Assembly (NCBI GenBank): GCA_963678705.1
Contig: OY783210.1
Coordinates: 14,943,331-15,007,330 of the forward strand
Direction: 5' to 3'
Source: Panorpa germanica
Taxonomy: Eukaryota > Arthropoda > Insecta > Mecoptera > Panorpidae
Length of the DNA stretch: 64,000 bases
Translations under genes and position numbers: made by a program
Part shown: positions 1 through 12,858 of the stretch, in pieces
How the letters are laid out: every line of letters starts with the position of its first letter
How positions within the stretch are numbered: the stretch's first letter is position 1
Notes under the pieces: generated by a model
The model's database searches: none
The model's input: the letters and a program-made list of their open reading frames with translations, nothing else
What the model was told of the DNA's origin: nothing

Positions 1-780
1 GTCGAAGAAATATAAAACCACAAATATATTCTTTCTTATAACACCTAATTACACGAAGATATGTAGTCTTCTTCTTGTGCTAACAAAACTCGAAAAATAG
101 TCGGTCGATTCACTGAAAGTTTGACACAACGGTGCATTTGAATACGCGCGTGTTTTCATTTCAAAACCGAATTTATTTCTTTCGTTTCTTTCCAGTTGAT
201 CGTCGTTTATATTTTCACCTGTGTTTGTGTGTGTGTATTTTATTTACTTTCCCATTAATTTCATATCAGACTGAACTACAGTTTATAATGGATTAATAAA
301 TAATATAATAATCACTAGTTCAATGCAACTAGCAGTAGCCTTCTTATTCTAATTAAATTTCTCGGTAAAGATAACGACATAAAAATGCGACACTAATAAA
401 ACTCTTGCAAAAACAAAAATGTTTCAATCCTTCTCAGTCTCCAGTACAATTTAGTAAATAAATAAAAATAATTGAAAAGGGTGTTTAAATGGACAAATGT
501 AATAGACCTTTTCTTTCTAAATATTTTTTTTTTCTAAAGCAGGTTGAAGGAATTCGTTCGAAATATAAAAGCTTCCAACGTAATAAGTTGTATGTCGCAC
601 TAGTGTGGACGTGTTGTACAACTTCTTACAACAAATGTTGGATGAAGCTTATTTAAGTCGCACCAGTCTGTATATTACATTAGATGCTTTTCGTTCCACT
701 ACAAAAATACTACTACACACTTAATGTATGTCTTCTCATTAGGAACCATTAGTAACATTTAAAATTATGTCACCCCCTTC
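1..780. other. Non-coding AT-rich DNA, nothing recognised
   Basis: I see no long open frame, RNA gene or terminal-repeat element here. From about 817 to 1,036 there are scattered matches to family A in reverse orientation (tatTGATAAAGTTGGCTA, then an AATATTTAGATATTTAATAAAA-like stretch), an old decayed copy that the LINE later entered. Confidence 0.4.
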
Positions 781-1048
781 CCTTTTACGAATTACTATTT
801 CTTTGCACTCGAATATTGATAAAGTTGGCTATCAAAACTTTAAATATCGAATTATTGTTATTCAATTCGCAATATTATAGAGGTTAGTAGCGATTGAAAT
901 AGTAATTGTTGATCCTTTAATCATTTTAAAAAAATGATCAAGTAGTTGATGTCAACAAAAATTAAGCGGTAAAACGAAATTCAAACTTTAAATAGATATA
1001 TCTCTGTTAATTCTTCGATATTTAATAAAATAAAAACGTTATTATACA

Positions 1049-1060
1049 TTAAGAATTAAA
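1049..1060. repeat. Left target-site duplication of the LINE
   Basis: TTAAGAATTAAA, repeated exactly at 1,814-1,825 straight after the 3' tail of the LINE. Confidence 0.75.
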
Positions 1061-1813
1061 ATAGGGCTGGACAGGTGCACGCCAGGATACATGGTGATGG
1101 AGGAGCTAAAAAGGGATAAGATACGAATTAAAACAGGGGAAAGAGCAGTAAAATACGAGGAGAAATTGAACAGAGCGGAAAGCAAAATTTTAAAGAAAAT
1201 AAGAGAGGATAGCATAAAGAATGGGGGGGAAGGAGGTCCAAAAAATAGAAAGGAGTACTTTGAAAGGAATGGAATGGCGATCGAGGAGGCAGAGAGGAGA
1301 AGAGAAGGTGGCGCAAGTGTGGAAGAGGAGCTAAGGAGAAGGGATAAGGAGATACAACAGCAGGAGAGAATGGGAAAAATAGAAAAAAGTAACTACAATA
1401 AAAGATATAAAAGGTTATGGGAAAATAATGTGCCTCAGTACCTTATAGAAAAAGACATAAAACACATAAGAAGAACAGCAAGGTTTAGATTGGGAAATGA
1501 GGAAAAAGGAAACAGATACTGGGAAAAGAGTGAGGAAAGAAAGTGTAGAATGTGCGGAGCGGAGGACGAAACACTGGAGCACATTAAGTTTGAGTGTAAG
1601 GAAAAAGTAGCGAGCGAAAGGAATATCGGCCAGCTATTAAAGGGAGGCAGTGAAGGAAAGAGGTGGATGGCGGAAATAGTAAGAAGGAAAGAAAAAACAG
1701 GAGAATAAATAAGCTGGTGGAGAATAATGTAAATTTAATTGTAATTTGAAATATGTATTAAGAATGTAGATTGCAAAGCCGAAAGGCGAACAATAAACAA
1801 TAAATAATAATAA
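1061..1813 (+). mobile_element. 5'-truncated non-LTR (LINE) retrotransposon, 3' end
   Basis: This is the 3' end of a LINE. An open frame enters from the truncated 5' edge at 1,061 (reads I-G-L-D-R-C-T-P-G-Y before the first ATG at 1,091) and stops at 1,708. The product is highly charged and purine-rich, and ends in a Cys-rich motif (C-R-M-C-G-x7-H-x4-C) typical of the region after the reverse transcriptase in insect LINE ORF2 proteins. About 100 bases of 3' UTR follow, ending in AATAAACAATAAATAATAATAA, a tail of the A-rich short-repeat type. The 12-bp sequence TTAAGAATTAAA flanks it at 1,049-1,060 and 1,814-1,825, an exact target-site duplication. The polymerase and endonuclease are missing, so this copy is dead. 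A second copy of the family lies antisense at 33,087-33,950. Assignment to an R1- or jockey-like clade is inference. Confidence 0.85.
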
Positions 1814-1825
1814 TTAAGAATTAAA
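1814..1825. repeat. Right target-site duplication of the LINE
   Basis: TTAAGAATTAAA, an exact copy of 1,049-1,060; the pair brackets the truncated LINE. Confidence 0.75.
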
Positions 1826-2790
1826 TATCGACCTCTAACAAATCAGTTCGCATCCCAATTGCAGTTAATTGTCAAATAAATCAAAGTATGCGTATTATGT
1901 CTTACGCACGCATTCTTCTCGCACGCATGGTGACTATCTCACACTCACGGTTACACTCACGCGTTCAGTGTCATTGACAAATTGAATTAATATAAATTAT
2001 TGTACATTAAAATTATTTATTGCATTAATAAAGCCTATGAGAACGAGATACGATCATGCTCACTTGACAATCAAGTTTGTGAAAGAGCCGGTAGTTGTGC
2101 TCTTGTCTGGGTATTGTTAGACAATTTACGACAATTAACGCGTCAAGTGATGCGGTCGCATCTGTCTCGAATATTGATTAGACGTGATAAAGCGGACAAA
2201 TGGTATCTCAGAATTTGTGTCAGAAAAACTGCGTAAATAACTAAATTGTGTTCAATCAAAAAAATATTGAAGTAGTAGAATATTGATTAGTAGTTATTCG
2301 TTTACATACAAATCTATCTTTTAAAAAATAGTCGTGAGAATTTTTTAAATTAATATCTTCACGCAAGTCGGTTGATAGTTTGCGTGTTTCGTCTGACGGA
2401 TTTTCCTGAGTCTGGCAGTCTGCGATTGACCGCAGATAAAATTAATGTGGTTTCTTTTTAAGAAATGTAGGATGATGCTTTTTACGTAACTATTTTTCGT
2501 CAGAGTTTTGTGGTTTACGTCAATACCTTGGTTTTATAACTGTAATTGCACTAAGAATAATAATTACATTTTTTTTATTGCTTTGATTACAATAATGACG
2601 TTTATTCTTATTTTGAAAACACGTGAATATTAATTTAAATTATCGAAACAACGTGCCTTTTAGGAAGGCAACATTTTTTCTCATCAAGTAAAAAAACAAA
2701 ACCTGATTTTAAATTTGAATTTTCATGGAAGAAGCCATCCTATTCAACCACCATCTTAACAATAGCGGTGTAATCAGTTTCTTTTCTTTG
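1826..2790. other. Non-coding DNA, nothing recognised
   Basis: No coding or structured feature can be supported. The open frame at 2,000-2,236 has no domain signature, no paralogue in the window and no splice partners. Confidence 0.35.
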
Positions 2791-2795
2791 GGCGT

Positions 2796-3043
2796 CCGCA
2801 CATGAGGCGACTGAACCGAATGAGAATGGAACTGTGTTGTTAGTGAAAGATCGCACGTGCATACGAGTGAGAGAAAACACACGGCACGAATGAAAGAAAA
2901 CTGATTTCAAAAAGGTTTTGAGCATGTTTTGGGCGACTGTGTTTATATGTCACAGAGCATGCTTTTGATGGTGACAAAATGAGCAGAGAAGTGCACAAAT
3001 ACTATTCAAATGTATATACGACACAATAAAATCCCCTGTTATG
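2796..3043 (-). repeat. Dispersed repeat family D, copy 1
   Basis: Inverted relative to 13,402-13,672. Shared landmarks are GACACAATAAAATCCCC at one end, AGCATGCTTTTGATGGTGACA in the middle and the CGTGTG / ACTCGTA / CACGTGC block. The repeat is about 0.25-0.27 kb and non-coding. The open frames on either copy are shadows of the repeat. The element type is unknown. Confidence 0.6.
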
Positions 3044-3410
3044 CTACTGTTAGCTCGACTACCAGTTTAGTTTTGTTCCTGCCGTGTGTTTTCCTGCCTT
3101 GTGTGCGGAGGGCCTTTATCTCGAAAACTGTTACATCAACAAAAAATTTATGAAGTACTTTTTTGTAGATAATGATATAGAGTCTTCCAATAAGAACGGG
3201 TCGATTTAATATTATCTCATTTAAAACACCTTGATACAACTTATATGAATATACACCCTGTTTGTTTTATATGCGACATATGATACAAATCGACCCGATT
3301 GAACTGAATCGATCCAATGATAAAATTATTGCAAAATTTCAAATACCATTCTATCCAGTATAAATTCGTTAAACGTTTGGAACCTCTCTTTGTTAATTAG
3401 GTATTTAGGC

Positions 3411-3922
3411 AATGGGCTTGTGTCCTATGTCTTAATTTCTATAAAAGTGTACTATATATTGATAAAGTGGGTTACTAGAACCTCAAATGTTCAATTATTT
3501 TTTAATAACTCCTTATATGTTAAGAGATTAATAAATTAAGAGAGACAATTAAAAAAAAAAAATTTTCCTCTTTAATTATTAAAGGAATTCAACGTTGTAC
3601 ACATTCCAAGTGCATGTGACATCACAATCCTTGTGTAATATTATGTCTGCCTTAGCAGGGTTAAATAAAATAAAAACTTATTATTCTTTGATTTGACTTG
3701 ATTATTTGACTACCAACCGCTACAGAACCTTACCACAGCACTGACCTACTCAACAAATAACTGACGTATAAAATGCATTTCACGTCATACAAATATGGCC
3801 GACCATTTCTAGCGCTAAAACTACAATTCAAACTTTTAATTGCTATATCTCCGTCAATATTTAGATATTTAATAACTCATGTATTAACATCAATTTCAAT
3901 CAACAATTGAAAACTCGACCAC
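3411..3922 (-). repeat. Family A inverted-repeat element, reverse orientation, internally deleted
   Basis: It begins with the family terminus AATGGGCTTGTGTCCTATG, passes through the diagnostic motifs in reverse (TTCAACGTTGTACACATTCC, TCTGCCTTAGCAGGG, TAGCGCTAAAACTACAATTC) and stops near CAACAATTGAAAACTCGACC. The opposite terminal repeat is lost. Confidence 0.8.
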
Positions 3923-5023
3923 ATTACACTTTATATTTTTAAGAAAACACGTCACTACTGAATCTACAGTCAAATCAAACCAATTGAAAACAATAAATAG
4001 GTTATTGTACAATATATACTGACCCTTAAGTTCAAGGTAGTTGTTTACCTCTGCTGTATTTGATCATCAATGATCTTTGACACTAATACGTCTTTTTTAA
4101 GTAGCCAAGTGGGATAGTCAAAGAGACCTACTAATAATAATAATGGTAACTGTCCAATCATATATATATATTGTCGATTATTTATTGTTTATTAATGCAA
4201 ACAATATTGCTAACAATACGTAATGTAATGTCACATTGCCACACATTCGTAAAACAATTTATTCAGCTCTATATTTAGAATAGTTTTATTACTAAATATC
4301 TTTGCAAGTTCTGTCGATCTGTACCATAAGTACTCTGTACAGTTTTCATTCTAATTTGTTTCAGCACTGAGCATTAGAATTTACAGTTTCGTATTTTGCA
4401 ATATGTAAATAAAGATGAACTTTGTATTCTCTAGATTTATACTGTTATTTAGTAATTTGTTTATAAAAAATACGTTTATTCATGGAACACTATAATTTCA
4501 ATGTATAGAAAACAGATTTATTCCATTATTTACATTCTGCATAAACATATTGTGATTGGACTACAAACAATTTGGATCCACAGCGTATACAATTCAAATA
4601 CGATATTCTAGAACTCAATCTCGTATAGGAACCGATATTTGGGCGATTTAGGGTGACTTATGGACCACAAATATTCGTTTCGCATTCGAAAAATGGTGGG
4701 TAAAGTTTCAGAAGCAAAAATCCATTACCCCACCTCATGAACTAAAGCTGTAAAATACGAAATTTCTTTTCCTGAACGTACCCAAATATATTTTTCTACC
4801 AGTGGCTTAGAACGTGCTTCGAAAAATCTTACTCAAATTGTAATCAGACTATGAGACATTACTACGATACGAAAAAATGTTTGTAGAGTTGTAGAACATG
4901 ACTTAATTTCTATAAATGAAACTATATATGGATAAAGTTGGCTAAATAGTTTTGTTATTTACCGAAGTTTAACATAATTCTGCAACATTGTCATTAAATA
5001 AATGCAAGACAAGTTATAAATGT
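3923..5023. other. Non-coding DNA, nothing recognised
   Basis: Apart from a short family A-like fragment near 4,890-4,945 (cttaatttctataaa...ggataaagttggcta), I see only AT-rich sequence. Confidence 0.35.
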
Positions 5024-5710
5024 TTAACTACTTCCTTAAGGGGGAAGTAAGGTCAAAACGATAAAAAAGAAGCATATTTTCGATAATGGTTTTTGAAGAC
5101 ACAGTTAGTATATAATTATTTCTATAATTACTACATGATAAAATGACATTTGAAGAATTCTTTGTGAAATTTTCATAAATAAATATCAAGAAATGAGGCA
5201 TTGACAGCGAATTTTCGCAGACGTCACAAAAAAAAGTAACATTGCGGTGCCACTCATAACTCATCACTGGATTTTCTGAAATCGAAAACCCAAAATGATT
5301 TCATTACTTGATAAGTTTCTGCAGGTAACACTGTCGAATTTTTCTTTTTTTATTGATTGTTCAATTTTTTACAGCACTTAAAAGTCAAAATAACGATTTT
5401 TCATGAAAAATATCAGAAACTGTTATTTTAAAATACATTAAAATTAAAAAATAAAAAGAAAAACTCGACAGCGTTACCTCGCCATTTATGTATAAAAAGA
5501 GTGTGCAAAATTTCAAAAGAATCGGTGCAGTAGATTTTCGGCTAGAGAGGGCACCGACTCTGAAAAACCTAAGTGTGAGAAACCGCATGAGAAAAGTTTC
5601 AAAGTAACACGGAACCAGACCAGAGAGGTAAAGACTTAAAACTTTATATCTCCGACGGTTTTACTCCAATCGATTTCAAATCTTTACACAATAAACTAAA
5701 TATGTTGTAC
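5024..5710 (+). repeat. Dispersed repeat family C, copy 1
   Basis: This stretch of about 0.65 kb recurs as an inverted copy at 29,502-30,140. Shared landmarks are GATAAGTTTCTGCAGGTAAC, CGATTGGAGTAAAAC on the opposite strand, CACCGCAAT around the ATGAGTTAT block, and TTTTGCACACT. The small open frames in both copies are not conserved as proteins. Neither terminal repeats nor a coding capacity can be seen, so the class is unknown. Confidence 0.65.
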
Positions 5711-5805
5711 AATAATATAAATGAAAACAAAAAATGAAAAAACAAAAAAGTTGAAACCTTACCCCCCCCCCTCTCTTAACACACCCCCTCTTACTTTCTG
5801 TAAAA

Positions 5806-6175
5806 CTATGCAATATATTGATAAAGTTGATTACTAGAACTTCAAATGTCCAATTATTTTTTAATAACTCCATATATGTTAGAAGATATTAACAATTAAA
5901 AAAGTGATTTTTTCACTTTTATTATTAAAGGGTTCCAACGTTATAGAACATTCCAATACATGTGACATGACGTCCGCTAAGTTACTATCTCTTTTATATA
6001 ACAGAGCGTAAAAGAGATAGCATACTGAACTACGTTATGTCATAAATATGGCCAACACCTGCAGCGCGTAAACTACAATTCAAATTTTTAATTGCTATAT
6101 CTTCGTCAACATTTAGATATTTAATAAAACAATATACATTTATTACCAACTATTTCAATCGATCAATTTAATTAG
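5806..6175 (-). repeat. Family A copy, diverged, reverse orientation
   Basis: Family A landmarks are present but diverged: TATTGATAAAGTTGATTACTAG, TTATTAAAGGGTTCCAACG, ATGGCCAAC, AAACTACAATTCAAATTTTT and TCGTCAACATTTAGATATTT. Clean terminal repeats are missing, so this is an older insertion than the copies near gene 2. Confidence 0.65.
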
Positions 6176-6780
6176 ATTTATTAACGTCATAAAATGTCAT
6201 AACTTTTGTTATGCAATCTTACTTTCTATGTTAAAATCTTTCTTATGTTATAAACGTTACACATACGTAACTGTGAACATAACCTCACTTTAATCAAAGC
6301 TCTCTACCAGGGTGTGGGTAATTGTGCGAACCCCCTTTCCAATTTATCAAACCTTCCGATGCTTGTGTTTTCATGTAGTCATTGGTATCATACGATATCA
6401 CGTGACTTGATTTGTTCGCCCCACTTTTTTTCTAAAACATTTAACAATAGTACGACGATGCGGACGACGTAACACTAACGTATATTACTTTTATTATATT
6501 CTATTTACCTAGAACACAAGCCCAACGTCAGTCCTATCAACTTTATGGTCGTAAAATGAATTATATTTCAATTACGAGTTTGTTTATAGTAGTGTACTAT
6601 TAAATCATTATTATTTTAAAAGAATTCAATAACTGCATAACATACAATGCATTCTATGTTATACATACGATGAAGTAATGTTTAGGAAGACTAGACTTAA
6701 GAAATTCCATTGCTTAATTGATCACCTATAACCTACGATCTTGGTTATATTCAAGATCAATGCCAGATTGTATTATATTG

Positions 6781-9251
6781 CCCAGTAAACATTTTGGAGC
6801 AAATTCTACTTAATTTCTATTACATATCATGAGTTTTTTGTCTGGAACGTGTTCGTTTTCTATTCAGTTGTTCATAGGAAAGGCCCTCTTTATGAGTTAC
6901 AGACATTGCAACGACGGTTCACTGCTGAATTAAAAGCGGAGTCGGTTTATGATTTATGACCGAAGTTATAAACTTGACACTAGCAGGGATGGCAGGGGTA
7001 TAAAACTTAATGGAATTCTACTTTTTAGAGTCTGCAAAATATAAATATTTAAATGAAGAAATAAATAGATGTAATCTTTAGTACGGATCGTGTATCGAAT
7101 ATTATTCATCTTCAACAATACTCGTTATATTAGTTTTTTACATTGTTTTGGTGATTCAAAAATCCACGATCGGCAGGTCTGCGTTAGGTTTAAAACCTCT
7201 GTCTTAGCATCGTATAAGTTATAAACTTGACACTAGCAGGGATGGCAGGGGTATAAAACTTAATGGAATTCTACTTTTTAGAGTCTGCAAAATATAAATA
7301 TTTAAATGAAGAAATAAATAGATGTAATCTTTAGTACGGATCGTGATTTTTTTAATGAATATTATTCATCTTCAACAATACTCGTTATATTAGTTTTTTA
7401 CATTGTTTTGGTGATTCAAAAATCCACGATCGGCAGGTCTGCGTTAGGTTTAAAACCTCTGAAGATAGTAATCTTCGTTTAAATACATTATATTCGGGGA
7501 TTGTAACCATGGTTACAATGATCAAAAATGAAAATTCTAACCTAAAAATTAATATGAAAAGATGATTGCTACTGTCAAAAATCAAGGAAACAGGACAAAG
7601 AATTCGTTGGTCACCTTATAGGACATTTTAACGATTGCCTATAATATTATTCAAGTAATAAATCGATTTGGTTATCAGTATAACATTTACCTGCTATCAG
7701 AAAAATAATTAGTTCTTCGCAACTGATTTACAAAGCGTCCCTACTGTTGCAACAAATTTTTTTGCAATGAGTGTACTACTAAGGCTAGTACATGTTGGAT
7801 GCGTATGGGCCTTGACATTATCAGATCAGATTCAGATTCAGATTCGATTTCAAAGTTTCGATTTTAAATTGTATGTATGTTTTGCATTAAGTGTACAACG
7901 CATTATGCATATCATGATAAAGACCATGGTTATTTAGATAAAGCATTTGTTAAGAAAATGATATTCTTATAACACCTAGAATTTTTATAAACGCTGACGT
8001 CACGCGCAAGACAAAGACAGAGAATCAGATACGTATGATGCGTATGATTTTTTTGTCATGAAACAATTCAATTTGATTTCACTCTTTCAAGGAAATGTCA
8101 GTGATATGAACTACAAATGACAAAATCACTTCACCTGGCCTCTCTACCGTACCAGTATTGAATGAAGTTGCAAATAAATCATTAAAGTGTGACAGAGACA
8201 GATATATCTTATTTCTTTGTCTATGATGTTTTGATGAAATAAATATGGAACTTTATGTACTAGAATAAATATTTTTAAATATAAAAGAGACAACTATATC
8301 TCCGTTTAAATAAATGTATGATTGAAAAGATTCTGACAATTATTTTTTCATAGGTGACTCCTATGTAAAATCAGAGCAAACAAGAACTGATTTTTTTTGA
8401 CTGGAATATCATCTAGCTATGCTATATCAGCAAAATGTTTACTGGAAATACAATAAACATAAAATATATCAATTTTTTTCACAGCTTTTTTGCATATAAC
8501 TTCAGATCAATTGAACCCGTATTGTACAAATATAATAGAATATAATAAATCAACAAGTAATAAAAATATGAAACAAATTGAAACATAAAATAGTAATAGT
8601 AAAATAGTATTTTAAAAAAGTTACTATAATTAAAAATTAGTTTATATAAACAAAATTTAAGTTTACACACAGCAAATAGAAATTTTACAAACTATAATAA
8701 TTTTCTGTAAAATTAAATATTAAATTCAACAAATATTTCTTTAATGGTAATAGACAGACGCTATCTCCCTCAATCCCCGAATAGAATGTATTTAAACGAA
8801 GATACTATCTAGCGATGGTAAGACAGAGGTTTTAAACCTAACGCAGACCTGCCGATCGTGGATTTTTGAATCACCAAAACAATGTAAAAAACTAATACAA
8901 CGAGTATTGTTGAAGATGAATATTATTCATTAAAAAAATCACGATCCGTACTAAAGATTACATCTATTTATTTCTTCATTTAAATATTTATATTTTGCAG
9001 ACTCTAAAAAGTAGAATTCCATTAAGTTTTATACCCCTGCCATCCCTGCTAGTGTCAAGTTTATAACTTCGGTCATAAATCATAAACCGACTCCGCTTTT
9101 AATTCAGCAGTGAACCGTCGTTGCGATCTCTGTAGGTCATAAAAAGGGCCTTTCCTATGAACGACTGAATAGAAAACGAACACGTTCCAGACAAAAAACT
9201 CATGATATGTAATAGAAATTAAGTAGAATTTACTCCAAAATGTTTACTGGG
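6781..9251. mobile_element. Family B composite element with long inverted arms
   Basis: It starts CCCAGTAAACATTTTGGAGC and ends with the inverse, CTCCAAAATGTTTACTGGG. The left arm (6,781 to about 7,500) and the right arm (about 8,770-9,251) are inverted copies of the same subterminal sequence, including TAAAAGCGGAGTCGGTTTA and CACGATCGGCAGGTCTGCG. The left arm carries an internal tandem duplication of about 245 bp (one unit from about 6,965, the next from about 7,212), which the right arm lacks. The roughly 1.25 kb between the arms is unique AT-rich DNA without a transposase. The termini suggest a DNA transposon family; a 3-bp TTG repeat flanks it, which is too short to settle the superfamily. 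Confidence 0.75.
6961..7465 (+). repeat. Internal tandem duplication in family B
   Basis: Two direct copies of a unit of about 245 bp that starts near AGTTATAAACTTGACACTAG and ends near GCAGGTCTGCGTTAGGTTTA. The same duplication is seen in another family B copy at about 60,440-60,940, so it belongs to a subfamily rather than to this locus. Confidence 0.75.
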
Positions 9252-12200
9252 TTGTGACAACGTTGCAATTGCAACCGAATGAACGTATCAACATCGCTGG
9301 ATCGGTTCACTAAAAAAGTCATTCGGCACTTTTGATTCATTTTTGTTTAGACGATTCATTTCGAATGAAAGACAGAAATGACAGAAAGTGAATTGTCTCA
9401 TATCAGCTTTAAAGAGATCGTGACATATGATATTACCATTAATTACCAAAATATATTTCTAACAATAACAACTTTATTTATCGGTTAAACTGTTGTAGAA
9501 AAAATGACACCATATTTACAGACATACAATCATAGACATACATCATTTTATAACACATATTTCAAAAAACAAAGTGCAATTAAATGAATAAATTACACGT
9601 AAATCAAAAATAATTATTTTAGTAATACATATAGAGCTATGATTCAGCATATTTCTTAGATAACACGTGATGGACACTAATTACAAGAAGATTTCCGCAA
9701 TTCAAAATCATTCTAACACATTATGGTCCATCTAGACTAGTGCAACATCAAAATGTTTCACAGCATGTCGCAGTATGTTGATGTTGCACTGTTCTGGACC
9801 GCAGAGACCGCTACATACCGTGTGTTATTAGCGATTTAATTGTTCTAATGGAATTTGTTACACATCTCCAGAAATTGCGATTCGTTCTCGTATCCGTCTC
9901 TCTCTTCTTCTCCTGGGACCCGAGGATTGGGAACTGAGAACTCCCACATCGAATTACAATTGTACTTAATTTTTAAAACGGTTTTATTACTCCAAGATAT
10001 AGGCTAAAGTTTATAGTCCTTTAAAGATTATATATATATATATAGCTATGTCATAATATACTACTCACTCTTTATCCACAAGCCAATTGAAATATTTGCA
10101 ACCATAGGAGTATATCTATTGGCACAGGTTGACAGCACTCTCTTTGTAATAAACATTAAAAACAACTGCTTTGTATCGGAAGTCCAAAAAAGTGCAAAAA
10201 CAAGGCAATATTACTTTTGAATAGAAAACAATATTAAATAATAGAACAAACACATTTAAAACACAATAAAATGGTCCCATATGTAGTTCAAGGATGAATA
10301 ACGAGTATTTACACTTAAGCTTATCAACGGCTTAACATTTTTTAGAGTTTTTGTATTTGTCGTGTGATCTGTTTGTTTTTTGTTAAGCCGTATTAAATTG
10401 AAGCAACTTCCTCAAACGACTTATATGTGTTTTCATTGAATTCGGGTTGCCACCTTTATGAAGTACGGAAGTAGAAATGACACTGGTTAAAAGAAATGAT
10501 GTCTAAAAGAAGGACTGTCGTTCTCAACAGAAAAACGTTGGCAACCCTATCACTAAATAAATTTTTACAAACAACACCGGTATGTGTTTTCATTTATAAT
10601 TTAAATGTTAGCGCCTTAAATATTTTCACTTCAGTTCCATCAGTTCACTACAGCATTTGACTTGTGCAGATCTAGATATGGTACGATACATTTGGTCTTA
10701 AAAAGTACACAGTAACAAGTGATAACGAATATTGTTATTGTACTACATATGTTGTAAAATGAATTAGATTTTAAACATTAAAGATATTTTAATGAATATT
10801 CTGAGAGTTAAGAAAAAATAACATCTAGGTTTAGTAATTTTATTTACTCTGTTGAAACAATACTTTAACCTCATTTTTTAGACTATGACTTTTCGACCTA
10901 TTTCTTTTTAGATTATAGTTCAGTATTTGTTAATAACTCATATAATTATGCTAAATAGATATGTAAACTTTCTGTTTCACGAAGGACAATTATAATCATA
11001 GAATGCTTGCCGTTTCAACGCTTTGTTCTTATTTCCGTGACAGATATCTCAAATGCAGTGGTTTGTCATGACGCAGAAGATAAGGATAACCATGCTTATC
11101 TTTTTAAGAATAAGTTTATACTAATTTCATAATTCATATTCAGTAAAATATGAATTCGTTCCTACAGTTGATGACGTCATAAATATATGCATGTTAAGGC
11201 AGTGTTCGTGTCCGAGTGTAGCGACAGCTTTATTATTAAAGATGTCTCTTTCAATGTTAAAATCTTGCAATTACGGAGAGTTAAGAAGCTGACCAAAGTG
11301 ATATGACAAACGCTAAAAAAACAGACATCATTTTCATGGATAAAAATTGGCCACTTCTTAATAAAGAATCTTTATTCAAATAAATAATGGTTCAATAAAT
11401 TTAACGATAACTTTTAATATTCGATTTTTTAGAGTTAGGACTGTTAACGAAAAGTCTGAGTTATCCAACACCGGCTCCGCTCGTGCCACCATCTTAAAAA
11501 AGTGGCGGTCTAAAACAGTTTATTAGCAATAACTCCTTACTGTTGGGTCCTATGACAAAAATAGTTATAACCATTTTTATAGAGGACTCAATTCACTACA
11601 AGTTTTGTCTATAATATTTTTTTGTATGTCTTACCGGGACGGAGTTACGTCACTGCAAAGTAGAGCACTCCAATAAAAATTAAAAATTATTTCAATTTTG
11701 GAGCACTACTTTTTCATTTCCGCACTGCATTCGTTTTCGTTTTCACAATCCGATACGTACGATGTTGAACTGTGAACGCATACCATAATAAAGATGTATC
11801 TACTCCCATAATACGTCACATAGCGTTCTGCGTAATGGCTGACACGATATTATGCATTATTTTGTCTATTAAAGTTTATATTTATAAATAATCCAAGGTT
11901 TTATGAATGGAATTATTCTACATTCGTGTATAGCACACGCATGTTATATAAAACAATATATCTCTGTTTAATGACACTCAGTAGGGGATTTAAGTTAGAT
12001 GGCGCTCTAGGCCCATTTCGATGTACGAGTATACCGAATATATCTTAAATGGAGCAGTCACTTTCATAATAAAATTTGATGATTTGCACACGTTGTTCAA
12101 CGCTATAACCTTCCATGGTGATTTGCGGTATATTACTAAACAATTGACAACAAATTTGGCAGATGTCACTTTAACAAGATGGCTGCTATAACCTAACAAT

Positions 12201-12332
12201 TCGAGCGTCTCTATTTAAAGACTCTATATATACATAGTCAGTAAATGAACCTCAACTCGTCCAGATAATCTTATTCATCTTTTCTATAAACCAAGATTGT
12301 TCAACTTAAATCGCTCCGTGAAACAGTTAAAT
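9252..12332. other. Intergenic DNA with one short hairpin
   Basis: No gene can be supported. A short foldback lies at 9,724-9,800 and is listed separately. The rest is AT-rich sequence with short microsatellite tracts, such as a TA run near 10,030. Confidence 0.35.
9724..9800. repeat. Short hairpin / miniature foldback
   Basis: GGTCCATCTAGACTAGTGC with AACATCAA on the left pairs with TTGATGTTGCAC, TGTTC and TGGACC on the right, leaving a loop of about 25 nt. The arms are imperfect. It looks like a tiny inverted-repeat element remnant. Confidence 0.5.
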
Positions 12333-12858
12333 ATTGGGCTTGTGTCTTCATTGTTGATTGAAATTGATGTGAATAAATGTGTATTGGCGTGTCTATTTTA
12401 TTAAATATCTAAATGTTGATGGAAATATAGCAATTAAAAATTTGAGTAGGTCAGTGATGTGGTAATGTTTTGTAGCTGTTGGTAGTCGAAATATTCAAGT
12501 CAAGTCATAGAATAATAAGTTTTTATTTATTTAAGCCTGTTACGGCAGACGTAATATTGAAATTTTTTTGTTTCTCGAAATAACTGTAAATAATATTTGA
12601 TATTTTGATATATAAATACATATAGCAGAGATTTATGAGCTGTAAGGTTGGCAGCGGTTGTGTTGTCACATGCATTTGGAATGTGTACAACGTTGAATCC
12701 CTTTAATAATTAAAGAGAAAAAATGACTTTATTAATTGTTAATATCTCCTGAAATATAAGGAGTTATTAAAAATAATTGGACATTTGAGGTTCTAATAAC
12801 CAACTTTATCAATATTTAGTAGTTTTATAGAAATTAAGATATAGGACACAAGCCCATT
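12333..12858 (+). repeat. Family A element with both ends, internally deleted
   Basis: The left end is TTGGGCTTGTGTCTTCATTG and the right end is AGGACACAAGCCCAT. The middle lacks the TAGCGCTAG / GGCCATATTT block, jumping from AATTAAAAATTTGA to GTAGGTCAGTGATGTGG. It is otherwise similar to the copies in gene 2. Confidence 0.8.

Noticed and set aside
2000-2236. 78-codon open frame
   Set aside because: No domain, no splice context, no homologue in the window; length is near chance for this sequence.
7385-7585. Open frame in family B
   Set aside because: Lies across the element arm and unique DNA and is disrupted in the other copies of the family.
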